Of a stretch of DNA of 64,000 nucleotides, positions 1 through 8,750 are shown piece after piece. Under the pieces are notes generated by a model. That model did no database searches and had not been told where the DNA came from. It saw only the letters and a list, made by a program, of their open reading frames with translations. Numbering within the stretch: position 1 is the first letter of the stretch; each line of letters begins with the position of its first letter. Where the stretch lies: positions 248,001 to 312,000 of the forward strand of contig CAVVFN010000009.1 in the NCBI GenBank assembly GCA_963747515.1. The letters are read 5' to 3'. The position numbers and the translations under genes are program-made. The DNA comes from Mariniphaga sp963747515. GTDB lineage: Bacteria > Bacteroidota > Bacteroidia > Bacteroidales > Prolixibacteraceae.

Positions 1-2
1 AT

Positions 3-95
3 GGAAGCGATATAGGCATTGAAAGTGTTCCGGGAAAAGGAACTACTGTTTGGTTTATGCTGCCGCTGGCAGTTATGCAACATGCCGAAGTGTAA
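3..95 (+). CDS. Sensor histidine kinase, C-terminal end (partial)
   Basis: The window opens inside a reading frame that ends with a TAA at 93-95. The 30 visible residues contain IGIESVPGKGTTVWFMLPL. This is the typical end of a histidine kinase ATP-binding domain: the G2-box-like GKGT followed by the final beta strand F-x-LPL. The gene runs off the left edge, so sensor domains and partner are unknown. It lies 15 bp upstream of the MEMO1-AMMECR1 gene on the same strand, but that spacing alone does not prove co-transcription. Confidence 0.7.
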   Translation, partial: GSDIGIESVPGKGTTVWFMLPLAVMQHAEV

Positions 96-110
96 ATTTA
101 AATTCACATC

Positions 111-1523
111 ATGAAAGATTCCGGATTATCGGAAGAACAGGTTCGGGAACCTGCGTTTGCAGGCAGCTTTTATCCATCGTCAGGGAAAAAACTTTCACAA
201 CAATTGAAGGATTTGTTTGCTCATGCCAAAATACCTGTTGAAACTAATCAGCCACAAGCTCTCCTTGCACCGCATGCGGGATACATGTTCAGCGGTCAGA
301 TAGCTGCTTCAGCATACAACCAGTTACCGGCAAACTGCATTTATAAAAGAGTATTTATAATTGCTTCCAGTCATCATTACACCTTTGGGGGCGCTTCTGT
401 AAACATTTCCGCCCGATATAAAACTCCTCTGGGTGAAATAAAAGTAGATAGAAAGTTAGCAGGCAAGCTTAATCAATCTGAAGGGCTTATCCGGTTTCTG
501 CCTGAAGCCCACCTGGTTGAACATAGCCTGGAGGTGCAGCTTCCTTTTTTACAGCATAAACTAGGGACTGATTTCTTACTGGTTCCCATTGTTGTCGGGA
601 CGCATGATATTTCAGAATGTGAAAAAATTGCCCTGTTGCTTGAGCCCTGGTTTACTCCTGAAAATCTTTTTATTGTCAGCACCGATTTTTCACACTATCC
701 TTCATACGAGGATGCGCTTGAAAACGATTTTCATACAGCGCAGGCAATCTGTAGCAATAATCCGGATGTTTTGATGCAGTTCCTTGAACAAGACAAAAAC
801 ATCGAAAATCTGGCTACATCACTTTGTGGTTGGGCAGCAGTGATGACCTTATTATATATAACCAAAAATAAAATGGCAGAGTACCGCCTTATCCACTATC
901 AGAACTCAGGAGATATTAAATCATACGGTGACAGGAACAAAGTGGTGGGGTACTGGGCAATGGCAGTTTACCGAAGGGATAATAACCTGGTTGTTCCTCC
1001 TGATTTTCAGGTTGAATTGCTGGAGAAGGCGCGTCATGCCATTATTCATTATTTTAAAACGGGAGAAATGGTTCAGCAGGAACCCCGAATCAATGAATTG
1101 ATTCATTCAGCAGGAATGTTTGTAAGCATTTATGTAAAGGGAGAATTGCGGGGTTGTATAGGAAACGTTACCAACAGCAGTTCCCTAAATGATGCAGTGC
1201 AGCAGCTGGCTGTTTCGGCATCATGTGATCCACGCTTTAAAAACCTTAGAAGGAACGAACTGATTTTAATGGAACTTGAAATTTCCATTCTTTCACCACT
1301 TCAAAAAATTAAGTCGATCGATGAAATTATTTTGGGAAAGCATGGTATTTATATCAAAAAAGGTGCGGACTCGGGTATCTTTCTTCCCAAAGTAGCCCAA
1401 AAAAATGGCTGGAGCTTGAATGAGTTTTTGGGACATTGTGCTCAGGATAAAGCAGGTATTGGTTGGGAAGGTTGGGAAACTGCCGATATTTTTATATATG
1501 AAGCATTCGTTTTTAAAGGATAA
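111..1523 (+). CDS. MEMO1-AMMECR1 fusion protein (AmmeMemoRadiSam system B+A)
   Basis: This 470-residue protein joins two families usually encoded separately. Residues ~12-290 are a MEMO1 domain with APHAGY (H55), SSHHY (H88/H89), EHSLEVQLPF (137-146), STDFSHY (190-196) and CGW (C239). The two histidine sites and the cysteine match the metal/redox site described for human MEMO1. Residues ~297-470 are an AMMECR1 domain with the hallmark LRGCIGNV. In many prokaryotes A and B proteins occur with a radical SAM enzyme (AmrS), proposed to act together in an unknown modification. No such radical SAM gene is visible in this window, though it could lie to the left. The ATG at 111 follows the kinase stop closely and gives a start next to the conserved REPAFAGSFYP block. 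Confidence 0.9.
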   Translation: MKDSGLSEEQVREPAFAGSFYPSSGKKLSQQLKDLFAHAKIPVETNQPQALLAPHAGYMFSGQIAASAYNQLPANCIYKRVFIIASSHHYTFGGASVNISARYKTPLGEIKVDRKLAGKLNQSEGLIRFLPEAHLVEHSLEVQLPFLQHKLGTDFLLVPIVVGTHDISECEKIALLLEPWFTPENLFIVSTDFSHYPSYEDALENDFHTAQAICSNNPDVLMQFLEQDKNIENLATSLCGWAAVMTLLYITKNKMAEYRLIHYQNSGDIKSYGDRNKVVGYWAMAVYRRDNNLVVPPDFQVELLEKARHAIIHYFKTGEMVQQEPRINELIHSAGMFVSIYVKGELRGCIGNVTNSSSLNDAVQQLAVSASCDPRFKNLRRNELILMELEISILSPLQKIKSIDEIILGKHGIYIKKGADSGIFLPKVAQKNGWSLNEFLGHCAQDKAGIGWEGWETADIFIYEAFVFKG

Positions 1524-1759
1524 CACCCAAAGTGCGAAGACTTTTTTTTGTGAATGTGCTGTTGTTTTAAGAGTTTGAATTCTCCTTGTCCCTCTTACTG
1601 TTTTTTGGGTAAATAATAAACTTTCCACAGAATAACATAAAATTTACAACCGGCCACTTCTCATTATAGGCCCAATAATCTTTATGTTTAACCCGAATGC
1701 TAATCCGTGGCAGAAATCATGAATTTACCTCCAGTAATCCGTATTTAAAACAGATTAAA

Positions 1760-1869
1760 TTCAACCTTAATTCAGTATTAATTCAGTGTTATTTCAGTTT
1801 AAATTCAATTATAATTGAATTTATATTGAGTTAATATTGAATTTAAATTGAATTTAAATTGAATTTACA
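1760..1869. repeat. Palindromic array of ten 11-bp units (array 1)
   Basis: Inside the 531-bp gap between the MEMO1 fusion and the TetR gene, ten consecutive 11-bp units run without a register break. Five left units begin TTCAR (1760, 1771, 1782, 1793, 1804). Five right units begin TTGAR (1815, 1826, 1837, 1848, 1859), for example TTGAATTTAAA. The right half is approximately the reverse complement of the left, so the block can form a long imperfect hairpin or cruciform centred near 1814. A further perfect inverted pair lies outside: ATTTACCTCC at 1723-1732 and GGAGGTAAAT at 1932-1941. Two similar blocks occur at 29.6 and 60.7 kb. I know of no named element with this design. Nothing else is recognisable in this gap. 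Confidence 0.85.
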
Positions 1870-2054
1870 CCGGACCATGTATAGAGAATTATTCCTCATT
1901 AGGTCTGATGTAATTGTTAAGAAATATTGCAGGAGGTAAATGAAAAGGATGTTAATATCCGGGCAACAAACTTTACTTTTTCTTTAATTTTTGTACTAAT
2001 TATATAAAAAATAACTATTTTCGTAAAGTTATTTAATTTTAGTAAAATCCTATA

Positions 2055-2636
2055 ATGGTAAACAAGGACAATCCAAAATACAGTGCATTGGTGAAAACAG
2101 CCCGGGAACTTTTTTGGAAGCATGGGTTTAAGCGGATTTCGGTTCAGGAAATCTGTACCACTTCGGGTGTAAGCAAGATGACGTTTTATAAGTTTTTTCC
2201 CAACAAGATTGAACTGGCAAAACATGTTTTTACCAATGAAATAGAAAACAGCATCATCAGGTTTAACCGTTTGATAGATGAGGATATTTCCGTGCATGAA
2301 AAGATTGAAAAGATGATTCTGTTGAAAGCTGAAGGTACGAATAACATCAGCAAGGAATTCTTACAGGATTTTTATTTGGGTTCTGAACCGGAATTAAAAA
2401 GTTTTGTAGAAGAAAAAACAAAGGAGGCCTGGGATGGATTACTTGCTACATGGAAAAAAGCACAACAGGCCGGCATATTTCGCAATGACCTGAAGCCGGA
2501 GTTCCTGGTACAGGTTTCGTTCGGTCTTGTGGAACTCATGAAAGACGAAAGGCTGACGACTCTTTATTCTTCACCTCAGGAACTTATTCTTGAACTTACC
2601 CGATTTATTGCCTACGGAATAACGCCAGGAAGATAA
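2055..2636 (+). CDS. TetR/AcrR-family transcriptional regulator
   Basis: A 193-residue protein of normal TetR length. The N-terminal helix-turn-helix covers about residues 28-50 and contains ISVQEICTTSGVSKMTFYKFF, split here as ISVQEICTTSG and VSKMTFYKFF, the classic TetR recognition helix ending in Y-x-x-F. The C-terminal ligand-binding domain is not assignable to a ligand. The stop codon is followed by one base and the ATG of the barrel protein, so it heads the operon with the barrel, ABC and LolA-like genes. It probably represses this operon and responds to a substrate of the exporter; that is inference from position. Confidence 0.9.
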   Translation: MVNKDNPKYSALVKTARELFWKHGFKRISVQEICTTSGVSKMTFYKFFPNKIELAKHVFTNEIENSIIRFNRLIDEDISVHEKIEKMILLKAEGTNNISKEFLQDFYLGSEPELKSFVEEKTKEAWDGLLATWKKAQQAGIFRNDLKPEFLVQVSFGLVELMKDERLTTLYSSPQELILELTRFIAYGITPGR

Positions 2637-2637
2637 A

Positions 2638-3780
2638 ATGAACAGGTTGAGGTACATACTATTTCCGGCGATGTTTCTAGTGCTTTTGCAGCAGGGATTT
2701 TCACAGGAACTTTTAAGATTTAGCGGTCAGCTTTCGGTTTATACCAACATCAATCCCCATAATGATTATCCATGGTGGAACGGAGGAAGGTACCTTCCTC
2801 AGCTGAATTTTGAAATTCTTTCAGAAAAAAGCCGGCTGATAGATTTTGAAGTGTCGGCAAATATCTATGGAAATATAGGGATGAAGAATTTCAATTCTTT
2901 TTCTTCAAACACCTTTTTAAAGCCTTACCGCTTATGGGCACGGTACTCTGCTTCCCAGTTTGAAGTGAGGGCAGGACTTCAAAAGATTAATTTTGGATCG
3001 GCTTCTATCCTGCGGCCGCTCATGTGGTTTGACCAGATGGATCCCCGCGATCCTTTGCAGCTTACCGATGGGGTCTGGGGAATCCTGGGAAGGTATTATA
3101 CCCTGAACAACTCAACATTATGGCTTTGGGTGCTTTATGGGAACGGCAATCCCAAAGGCTGGGAAACTATAAAAACAAATTCCCAAATACCCGAAGCAGG
3201 TGGCCGATTGCAGTTACCTGCCGGAAGTGGAGAGGCGGCTTTATCTTATCATTACCGGGTGGCCGACAGCAGGGGTCTTTCCGAAGCAAACCTCCGGCAT
3301 GAGCAGATTCCAGAGCACAGGCTGGGATTTGATGCCCGATTCGACAAGGTTTTGGGTTATTGGATTGAAGCTTCATGGAAAATCATGGACAGGGATTTGG
3401 GCATGCTTACCAACCAGGAGATACTGAACCTTGGGGTGGATTATACCTTTCAGCTGGGAAACGGATTAACGGTGGTATACGAACAACTTATCGCAGCTTA
3501 TGATAAAAAACCATTCGAACTCAATGAACCCATTACGTTTTCGCTTTTTAATGTTTCTTATCCAGTAGGTATGTTCGATAACATCAGTTACATTCTTTAT
3601 TACGACTGGCGCAATAATTCAGCATATAATTTTGTCAACTGGCAAAAACAGTTTAACCGTTTAACGGTACATGTGATGGGATATATCAACCCAAAATCCT
3701 ATCAGCTACCCACTGTTACTACCACGCAAATTTTATTTGCCGGTGCAGGCCTGCAGCTTATGCTTATATTTAATCACTGA
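2638..3780 (+). CDS. Predicted outer-membrane beta-barrel protein
   Basis: This 380-residue protein starts with a clear signal peptide (about residues 1-22, ending GFSQ). The rest alternates aromatic and polar residues in short strands, with many W/Y/N-G turns, as in outer-membrane barrels. Its last segment, ILFAGAGLQLMLIFNH, resembles a terminal barrel strand. I do not recognise a specific family. It is translationally close to the TetR gene (1-bp gap) and lies 31 bp before the ABC ATPase. A role as the outer-membrane part of the export system encoded downstream is likely but inferred. Confidence 0.7.
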   Translation: MNRLRYILFPAMFLVLLQQGFSQELLRFSGQLSVYTNINPHNDYPWWNGGRYLPQLNFEILSEKSRLIDFEVSANIYGNIGMKNFNSFSSNTFLKPYRLWARYSASQFEVRAGLQKINFGSASILRPLMWFDQMDPRDPLQLTDGVWGILGRYYTLNNSTLWLWVLYGNGNPKGWETIKTNSQIPEAGGRLQLPAGSGEAALSYHYRVADSRGLSEANLRHEQIPEHRLGFDARFDKVLGYWIEASWKIMDRDLGMLTNQEILNLGVDYTFQLGNGLTVVYEQLIAAYDKKPFELNEPITFSLFNVSYPVGMFDNISYILYYDWRNNSAYNFVNWQKQFNRLTVHVMGYINPKSYQLPTVTTTQILFAGAGLQLMLIFNH

Positions 3781-3811
3781 TGCAATAATAATTTACTTGA
3801 GATAATGAATA

Positions 3812-4534
3812 ATGGAAAACAACGCGATCATTACAATCAGGAATCTTACGAAGACTTTTCCAATGGGGAAATCAAGATTTACGGCGCTGGAGGATATAAA
3901 CCTTTCGCTGGGAAAAGGTGAGTTCACGGGATTAATCGGTCCCAGCGGGTCGGGCAAAACGACCTTATTGAACATTATCGGTTCACTCGACACCCCCACT
4001 TTGGGAGAAGCCCGCGTGCTGGGTCATTCCATTGGCGAGCTTTCGGCAAAGCAGGCTGCCCGGCTGAGAAAGGAGAACCTGGGGTTTATTTTTCAAAGCT
4101 ATAACCTGCTTGCAGTACATACCGTATTTGAAAATGTGGAGTTTCCTCTGCTCCTTCTGAAAGTGGGAGCAGACGAGCGAAAGAAAAGGGTTATGGCTGC
4201 CCTTGAGTGGGTAGGATTAACCGAAAAGGTAAAGTCGAAACCTCCACGGTTATCGGGAGGTGAATGCCAGCGGGTGGCAATTGCCCGGGCTATGGTAAAA
4301 AAACCCTCGCTGGTGCTGGCCGATGAGCCTACCGCCAATCTTGATGCAGCCAATTCCCATAACATTCTGCATACAATGCTGAACCTGAACCGCGAACTGA
4401 ATACCACATTTCTGTTTGCCACCCACGACGAAAAGGTAATTCGGTACCTTCGAAGGAAGGTTTATCTGCTTGACGGAAAGATTGAGAAGGAGGAGGTGGT
4501 TGATGCGGCAGAAAGGGAGGAGGAAAGAGTTTAA
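3812..4534 (+). CDS. ABC transporter ATP-binding protein (LolD/MacB-type)
   Basis: A 240-residue cytoplasmic ATPase with all ABC motifs: Walker A GPSGSGKTT (43-51), Q-loop Q95, signature LSGGE (147-151), Walker B LVLADEP (167-173) and H-loop H205. It is most like the LolD/MacB/FtsE branch (F-x-FQSYNLL, EPTANLD), which pairs with FtsX-like permeases that act on periplasmic or membrane-embedded substrates rather than importing solutes. Two such permeases follow at 4739 and 5914. The 204-bp gap to the first permease is unusually long for an operon and contains no recognisable gene. Confidence 0.93.
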   Translation: MENNAIITIRNLTKTFPMGKSRFTALEDINLSLGKGEFTGLIGPSGSGKTTLLNIIGSLDTPTLGEARVLGHSIGELSAKQAARLRKENLGFIFQSYNLLAVHTVFENVEFPLLLLKVGADERKKRVMAALEWVGLTEKVKSKPPRLSGGECQRVAIARAMVKKPSLVLADEPTANLDAANSHNILHTMLNLNRELNTTFLFATHDEKVIRYLRRKVYLLDGKIEKEEVVDAAEREEERV

Positions 4535-4738
4535 GCATCAATAGTAAATAGTGAAAAGTTAAAAGTAAACAGTTGACCATGAAGAGGCTTTAGATGGAGA
4601 TAGCGATGTAGGGGTGACTAATGAAATCGAATGGCGTCCCTTGTCGTTCATGGCTTGAATGCCGGAGCAAAGAACAAGGATGAAATCTTTAGCAGAATGG
4701 GAAGACAATTATAAATAATTCAGTTAAAAATAAAACAA

Positions 4739-5917
4739 ATGAAGACTGCTTTAAAACTGGCTTATCGCAATCTCATCGGCGCAGGTCTTAGAACCTGGTT
4801 AAATGTGATTGTTCTTTCATTTTCGTTTATAGTAATTATCTGGATGAAAGGGATAATGGCAGGATGGGATTACCAGGCCAAGACCGATATGACCAACTGG
4901 CAAATCGGGGATGGCCAGTACTGGCATGAACAATACGATCCTTATGATCCGTTTACTCTGGCGGAAAGTCATGCCCCTGTTCCCGACCGGTTCAAAGATG
5001 AAATTGCCTGTGGAGCAGTGGAGCCCATACTGGTGGTGCAGGGTACCATCTATCCGGAAGGACGGATGCAATCTGTTTCCATTACCGGGATTAACCCCGG
5101 ACAGGAAATTCTGATGATTCCCACTCACAAACTGGATACTGCAGCAACCGATGCTGTACCGGCTGTAATTGGCGAAGTTTTATCACGAAGCATGCAGGTA
5201 GAAAAGGGCAACCGTCTGACTATGCGCTGGCGCGATGCCAACGGCATGTTCGATGCAACTGAAATATTTATTTCGGATGTTTTTTCAAGCAATGTGCCTG
5301 CAGTGGAAGCCGGAAAAATTTATATTCCCCTGGAAAAACTGCGCAGCATGACATTACTTGAGGATGAAGCAACCCTTCTCACCATTTCTGATGCAGAAAT
5401 AGAAAGGCAAAATGTAGGGGTGTGGATATATAAACCTAAGGATGAACTTACTGCACAGGTGGATGAAATTATAAAAACCAAAACTGTGGGACAATCTGTT
5501 TTTTATGGAATTCTGCTGTTGCTGGCCATGCTGGCAGTGTTCGATACACAGGTACTCTCTATATTCAGGAGGCAAAAGGAAATAGGGACTTACATTGCCC
5601 TGGGATATACGCGTCGTGAGGTGGTCGCTTTATTTACTGTTGAGGGAGCTATGCATTCAGTGATGGCTGCTGTGGTTGCTGCCCTTTTTGGTTTTCCGTT
5701 TCTTTGGTGGCAGGCTAAAGTGGGATGGACCATGCCCATTGAAGCCAGCGATTTTGGAATGGCTATAGCACGGACACTCTATCCGGTATACAGCGCCGGA
5801 CTGGTAATTGGCACTGTATTGATTGTTGTTTTGGTGACTACGGTGGTCAGTTACCTTCCTTCCAGAAAAATTGCCAAAATGAATCCTACAGAAGCTTTAA
5901 GGGGGAGAATACAATGA
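4739..5917 (+). CDS. FtsX-like ABC transporter permease
   Basis: A 392-residue inner-membrane protein with the MacB/LolC/FtsX layout: one N-terminal membrane helix (~16-36), a large periplasmic domain (~40-255) and three C-terminal helices in an FtsX domain (~258-390). The FtsX domain contains RRQKEIGTYIALGYTRREV, split here as RRQKEIGTYIAL and GYTRREV, the coupling-helix region that contacts the ATPase. The protein ends SYLPSRKIAKMNPTEALRG, a hallmark of the family. It overlaps the next permease gene by 4 bp (ATGA), so the two are translationally coupled and probably form a heterodimer. Confidence 0.92.
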   Translation: MKTALKLAYRNLIGAGLRTWLNVIVLSFSFIVIIWMKGIMAGWDYQAKTDMTNWQIGDGQYWHEQYDPYDPFTLAESHAPVPDRFKDEIACGAVEPILVVQGTIYPEGRMQSVSITGINPGQEILMIPTHKLDTAATDAVPAVIGEVLSRSMQVEKGNRLTMRWRDANGMFDATEIFISDVFSSNVPAVEAGKIYIPLEKLRSMTLLEDEATLLTISDAEIERQNVGVWIYKPKDELTAQVDEIIKTKTVGQSVFYGILLLLAMLAVFDTQVLSIFRRQKEIGTYIALGYTRREVVALFTVEGAMHSVMAAVVAALFGFPFLWWQAKVGWTMPIEASDFGMAIARTLYPVYSAGLVIGTVLIVVLVTTVVSYLPSRKIAKMNPTEALRGRIQ

Positions 5918-7188
5918 TAAAATTTTTAATAAAAGGACTGCTCCGCGATAAAAGCCGGAGCCGGTTGCCGGTAATTGTGGTAGCCATTGGTGTTATGCTT
6001 ACTGTTTTTCTTCATGCATACATCACAGGATTCATGGGTGACACTATTGAGATGAATGCCCGCTTTTCGCACGGGCATGTGAAAGTTATGACCAGGGCAT
6101 ATGCTGAAAACATGAATCAGCTGCCTCTCGATCTGGCTTTGATGGATGTGGAAGAGTTATTAAATGATCTGCAGCAGCTTTATCCGGGATATAGCTGGAC
6201 CCCCCGGATTCAGTTTGGCGGATTGGTTGATGCTCCCGATGAGAACGGAGAAACCAATGCACAGGGGCCTGCCGCTGGTTTTGCTATGGATTTTCTGTCG
6301 GAGAACAGCCGGGAAGCTGAAAGACTGAATATACAAAAGTCGATGGTTCACGGGAGGATGCTTCAAAATCGGGGAGAAGCATTGCTCAGTGATGAATTTG
6401 CTTCAAAACTGAGATTAGAGCCCGGTGATGAGGTGACTTTAATAAGTACTACGATGAACGGCAGCATGACCATGTATAATTTTCATGTGGCCGGTACGGT
6501 ATTCTTTGGATCCGAAGCACTTGACCGTGGCAGTATACTTGTTGATATTGAGGATGCCCGGCTGGCCCTGGATATGTATGATGCAGCCGGAGAAGTGGTC
6601 GGATTTCTTAATACGGGATTTTATGACAATGAAAAAGCTTTGATAACAGCAAGTTCCTTTAACAGTTCATATACAATCGGGAATGATGAATTTTCTCCCC
6701 TTATGAGAACTCTGAGCCAGCAGGGAAGCATGGGACAATATGTTGAGTTGTCGAATGTGTGGACTCTGTACATTACTATGGTATTTATACTGGCAATGGC
6801 TCTGGTGCTCTGGAATGCCGGTTTGCTCGGAGGACTGCGCCGTTATGGAGAATTCGGGGTCAGGCTGGCGATGGGTGAAGAGAAGAACCATGTTTTCCGC
6901 ACACTGATTTACGAATCGGTGATTATTGGCATTGCAGGTACCCTGATTGGAACAGCTGCAGGTCTGTTTTTTGCCGCCATTGTGCAGAAGTATGGAATTG
7001 ATATATCGGGTATGATGGAAGGTGCTTCCGTAATGATGCCTGCAACAATACGCACCAGAATTACGCCGGCCGATTATTATATTGGGTTTATTCCGGGGCT
7101 TATTTCAACAGTAATTGGTACTATGCTTGCTGGAATAGGAATTTATAAACGAAAAACGTCACAGTTGTTCAAGGAACTGGAAGCCTGA
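5914..7188 (+). CDS. FtsX-like ABC transporter permease, second subunit
   Basis: A 424-residue partner of the preceding permease. It has an N-terminal helix (~18-38), a periplasmic domain with a long acidic stretch and an FtsX C-terminal domain with three helices (~288-415). The coupling segment RYGEFGVRLAMGEEKNHVF is shifted from the consensus but in the expected place. A heterodimeric pair with one ATPase resembles LolCDE, and the downstream LolA-like protein strengthens the comparison. The real substrate is unknown. The gene starts inside the stop of its neighbour. Confidence 0.9.
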   Translation: MIKFLIKGLLRDKSRSRLPVIVVAIGVMLTVFLHAYITGFMGDTIEMNARFSHGHVKVMTRAYAENMNQLPLDLALMDVEELLNDLQQLYPGYSWTPRIQFGGLVDAPDENGETNAQGPAAGFAMDFLSENSREAERLNIQKSMVHGRMLQNRGEALLSDEFASKLRLEPGDEVTLISTTMNGSMTMYNFHVAGTVFFGSEALDRGSILVDIEDARLALDMYDAAGEVVGFLNTGFYDNEKALITASSFNSSYTIGNDEFSPLMRTLSQQGSMGQYVELSNVWTLYITMVFILAMALVLWNAGLLGGLRRYGEFGVRLAMGEEKNHVFRTLIYESVIIGIAGTLIGTAAGLFFAAIVQKYGIDISGMMEGASVMMPATIRTRITPADYYIGFIPGLISTVIGTMLAGIGIYKRKTSQLFKELEA

Positions 7189-7242
7189 AAGGATTACCGA
7201 ATAAGAGCTGTAAAAAGTAATAAATTTAAAAGAAACAATCAA

Positions 7243-7977
7243 ATGAAATGTATTTTAACAGCTATTTTATCTGTTTGGTTCGTTAGCGGATATGGTCAGC
7301 CAAAAGCGGATGAAATTATGGAAAGAATTGATAGAAACATGTCGTCCGATAACCGGGTATTTGAATCTTCAATGACCATTCATGGCAAGCGCAGTAGCCG
7401 TTCCATTAAATCTAAAACATGGTCGGTGGGTGATAAAAAATCGTTTACTGAATATCTCTCTCCGGCACGGGATCAGGGTACAAAAATGCTTAAACTGGAC
7501 GAGCAGCTTTGGATTTATTCCCCGTCGACCGACCGCACCATACAAATTTCGGGGCACATGCTGCGCCAGTCGGTAATGGGTTCCGACCTGTCGTATGAAG
7601 ATATGATGGATGACCGCAAACTGACTGAAACTTATAATGCAGAGGTAACTGGCAGCAGTGAGGTTGACGGCCGTAAAGTATGGGTTCTTGAATTGACAGC
7701 GAAAGTAGATAATGTGGCCTATGCCTCACGAAAGCTGTGGGTGGATACTGAGCGGTATGTTCCCCTCAGGGAAGATTTATTCGCCAAGAGCAGACAATTG
7801 CTAAAACGATCGGTTATGAGCGATGTGATTCAGGTAGAAGGTCGCTGGTTTCCCAAAACCATTCTTTATAAAGATATGCTGAAACAGGGAGATGGAACTG
7901 AATTCAAAGTGTTGGATATAAAGTTCAATCAGGACATCCCCGAATATATATTTTCAAAAGCTTCTCTTAAAATGTAA
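7243..7977 (+). CDS. Outer-membrane lipoprotein-sorting (LolA-like) protein
   Basis: A 244-residue exported protein: signal peptide ~1-18 (ending SGYGQ), then a LolA/LolB-fold domain. Recognisable blocks are ADEIMERIDRNM, SMTIHGKRSS, KMLKLDEQLWIYSPSTDRTI, split by a conserved W-x-Y-x-P, and SYEDMMDD. These are typical of the COG2834 outer membrane lipoprotein-sorting family often found beside FtsX-type or RND exporters. It is a likely periplasmic carrier for a lipid or lipid-modified substrate. It is the last gene of the operon, with a 54-bp gap to the permease. It converges on recO with only 2 bp between stop codons. Confidence 0.85.
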   Translation: MKCILTAILSVWFVSGYGQPKADEIMERIDRNMSSDNRVFESSMTIHGKRSSRSIKSKTWSVGDKKSFTEYLSPARDQGTKMLKLDEQLWIYSPSTDRTIQISGHMLRQSVMGSDLSYEDMMDDRKLTETYNAEVTGSSEVDGRKVWVLELTAKVDNVAYASRKLWVDTERYVPLREDLFAKSRQLLKRSVMSDVIQVEGRWFPKTILYKDMLKQGDGTEFKVLDIKFNQDIPEYIFSKASLKM

Positions 7978-7979
7978 GT

Positions 7980-8705
7980 TTAAGAAAATATTTCATGCAG
8001 CACTTTCAGCGATTTGATTTCCCCCAGATTTTCGAAATGCAGCTGGTAATATTCTACCAGCTTTGAAATAAGGGAATTGCGAAGTCCTGCAGGCAAACGC
8101 AATTGCGCCAGGTCCTGAATTTTTAAGGAGGCCAGTTTAATCAGAATCTCAGTGGCTTCCTTATTTAAAAAGAAAGGATGTGAGGGTTCGAAAGGGACAA
8201 CCGCACCTTTCCGCATATCGAACCATCCTTCGAAACCTGTTTTTATGGTATCGGGCATAATTCCTGTATATTCCGTTAACCTGAACAAAAACCATAAATG
8301 GAAATTTGCTGCAGGGCTTTCAGTCAAGTCATAATACAGCAGGGAATTTTGAATAAAACTGAAAGTATCGGGTGAACTATCCTGCTCCCGGAGGATTTTA
8401 TACAGCATTTCAGCCAGAAAAATAATTTGAGCCGATTTCACCACATCGAAAGGAATGCTCTGGTAAACCGGCTGGTTTTTCAGTTCTTTTATCTGTTGAA
8501 CTTCTCTAGCTTCTTTTTGATAAGCAACAAAATTCAAAAAAAACAGTGGCTGCAATATGCCCTGTTTGTTTTGTGACCTTCTGCTGCGGGAGATGTTTAC
8601 CATATAAGCCTGCCTGCCCCATTCCCTTGTGTAAATGGTGGCTATAATGCTGTTATCACCATATTTTACACAATTCAGAACGATTCCTTCGCCGGAGACA
8701 AGCAT
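7980..8705 (-). CDS. recO: DNA repair protein RecO
   Basis: A 241-residue protein with the RecO N-terminal OB fold (GEGIVLNCVKYGDNSIIATIYTREWG, here quoted in part: VKYGDNSIIATIYTREWG) and a helical C-terminal half. RecO works with RecF/RecR to load RecA at gapped DNA and to anneal SSB-coated strands. The four-cysteine zinc site of many RecO proteins is absent, as is usual in Bacteroidota. The gene is followed upstream by porZ on the same strand with a 45-bp gap. Confidence 0.93.
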   Translation of the reverse strand: MLVSGEGIVLNCVKYGDNSIIATIYTREWGRQAYMVNISRSRRSQNKQGILQPLFFLNFVAYQKEAREVQQIKELKNQPVYQSIPFDVVKSAQIIFLAEMLYKILREQDSSPDTFSFIQNSLLYYDLTESPAANFHLWFLFRLTEYTGIMPDTIKTGFEGWFDMRKGAVVPFEPSHPFFLNKEATEILIKLASLKIQDLAQLRLPAGLRNSLISKLVEYYQLHFENLGEIKSLKVLHEIFS

Positions 8706-8750
8706 TTCTGTTTAATTAAAAGTTTTTACTGAAAAATTTTGATAACAATT

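Noticed and set aside
1760..1869. The 11-bp arrays as CRISPR
   Set aside because: Units are 11 bp with no spacers, both halves are inverted, and there are no cas genes in the window.
4535..4738. Hidden gene between the ABC ATPase and the first permease
   Set aside because: Only frames of about 20 codons or fewer, with no motif; treated as an intergenic gap within the operon.
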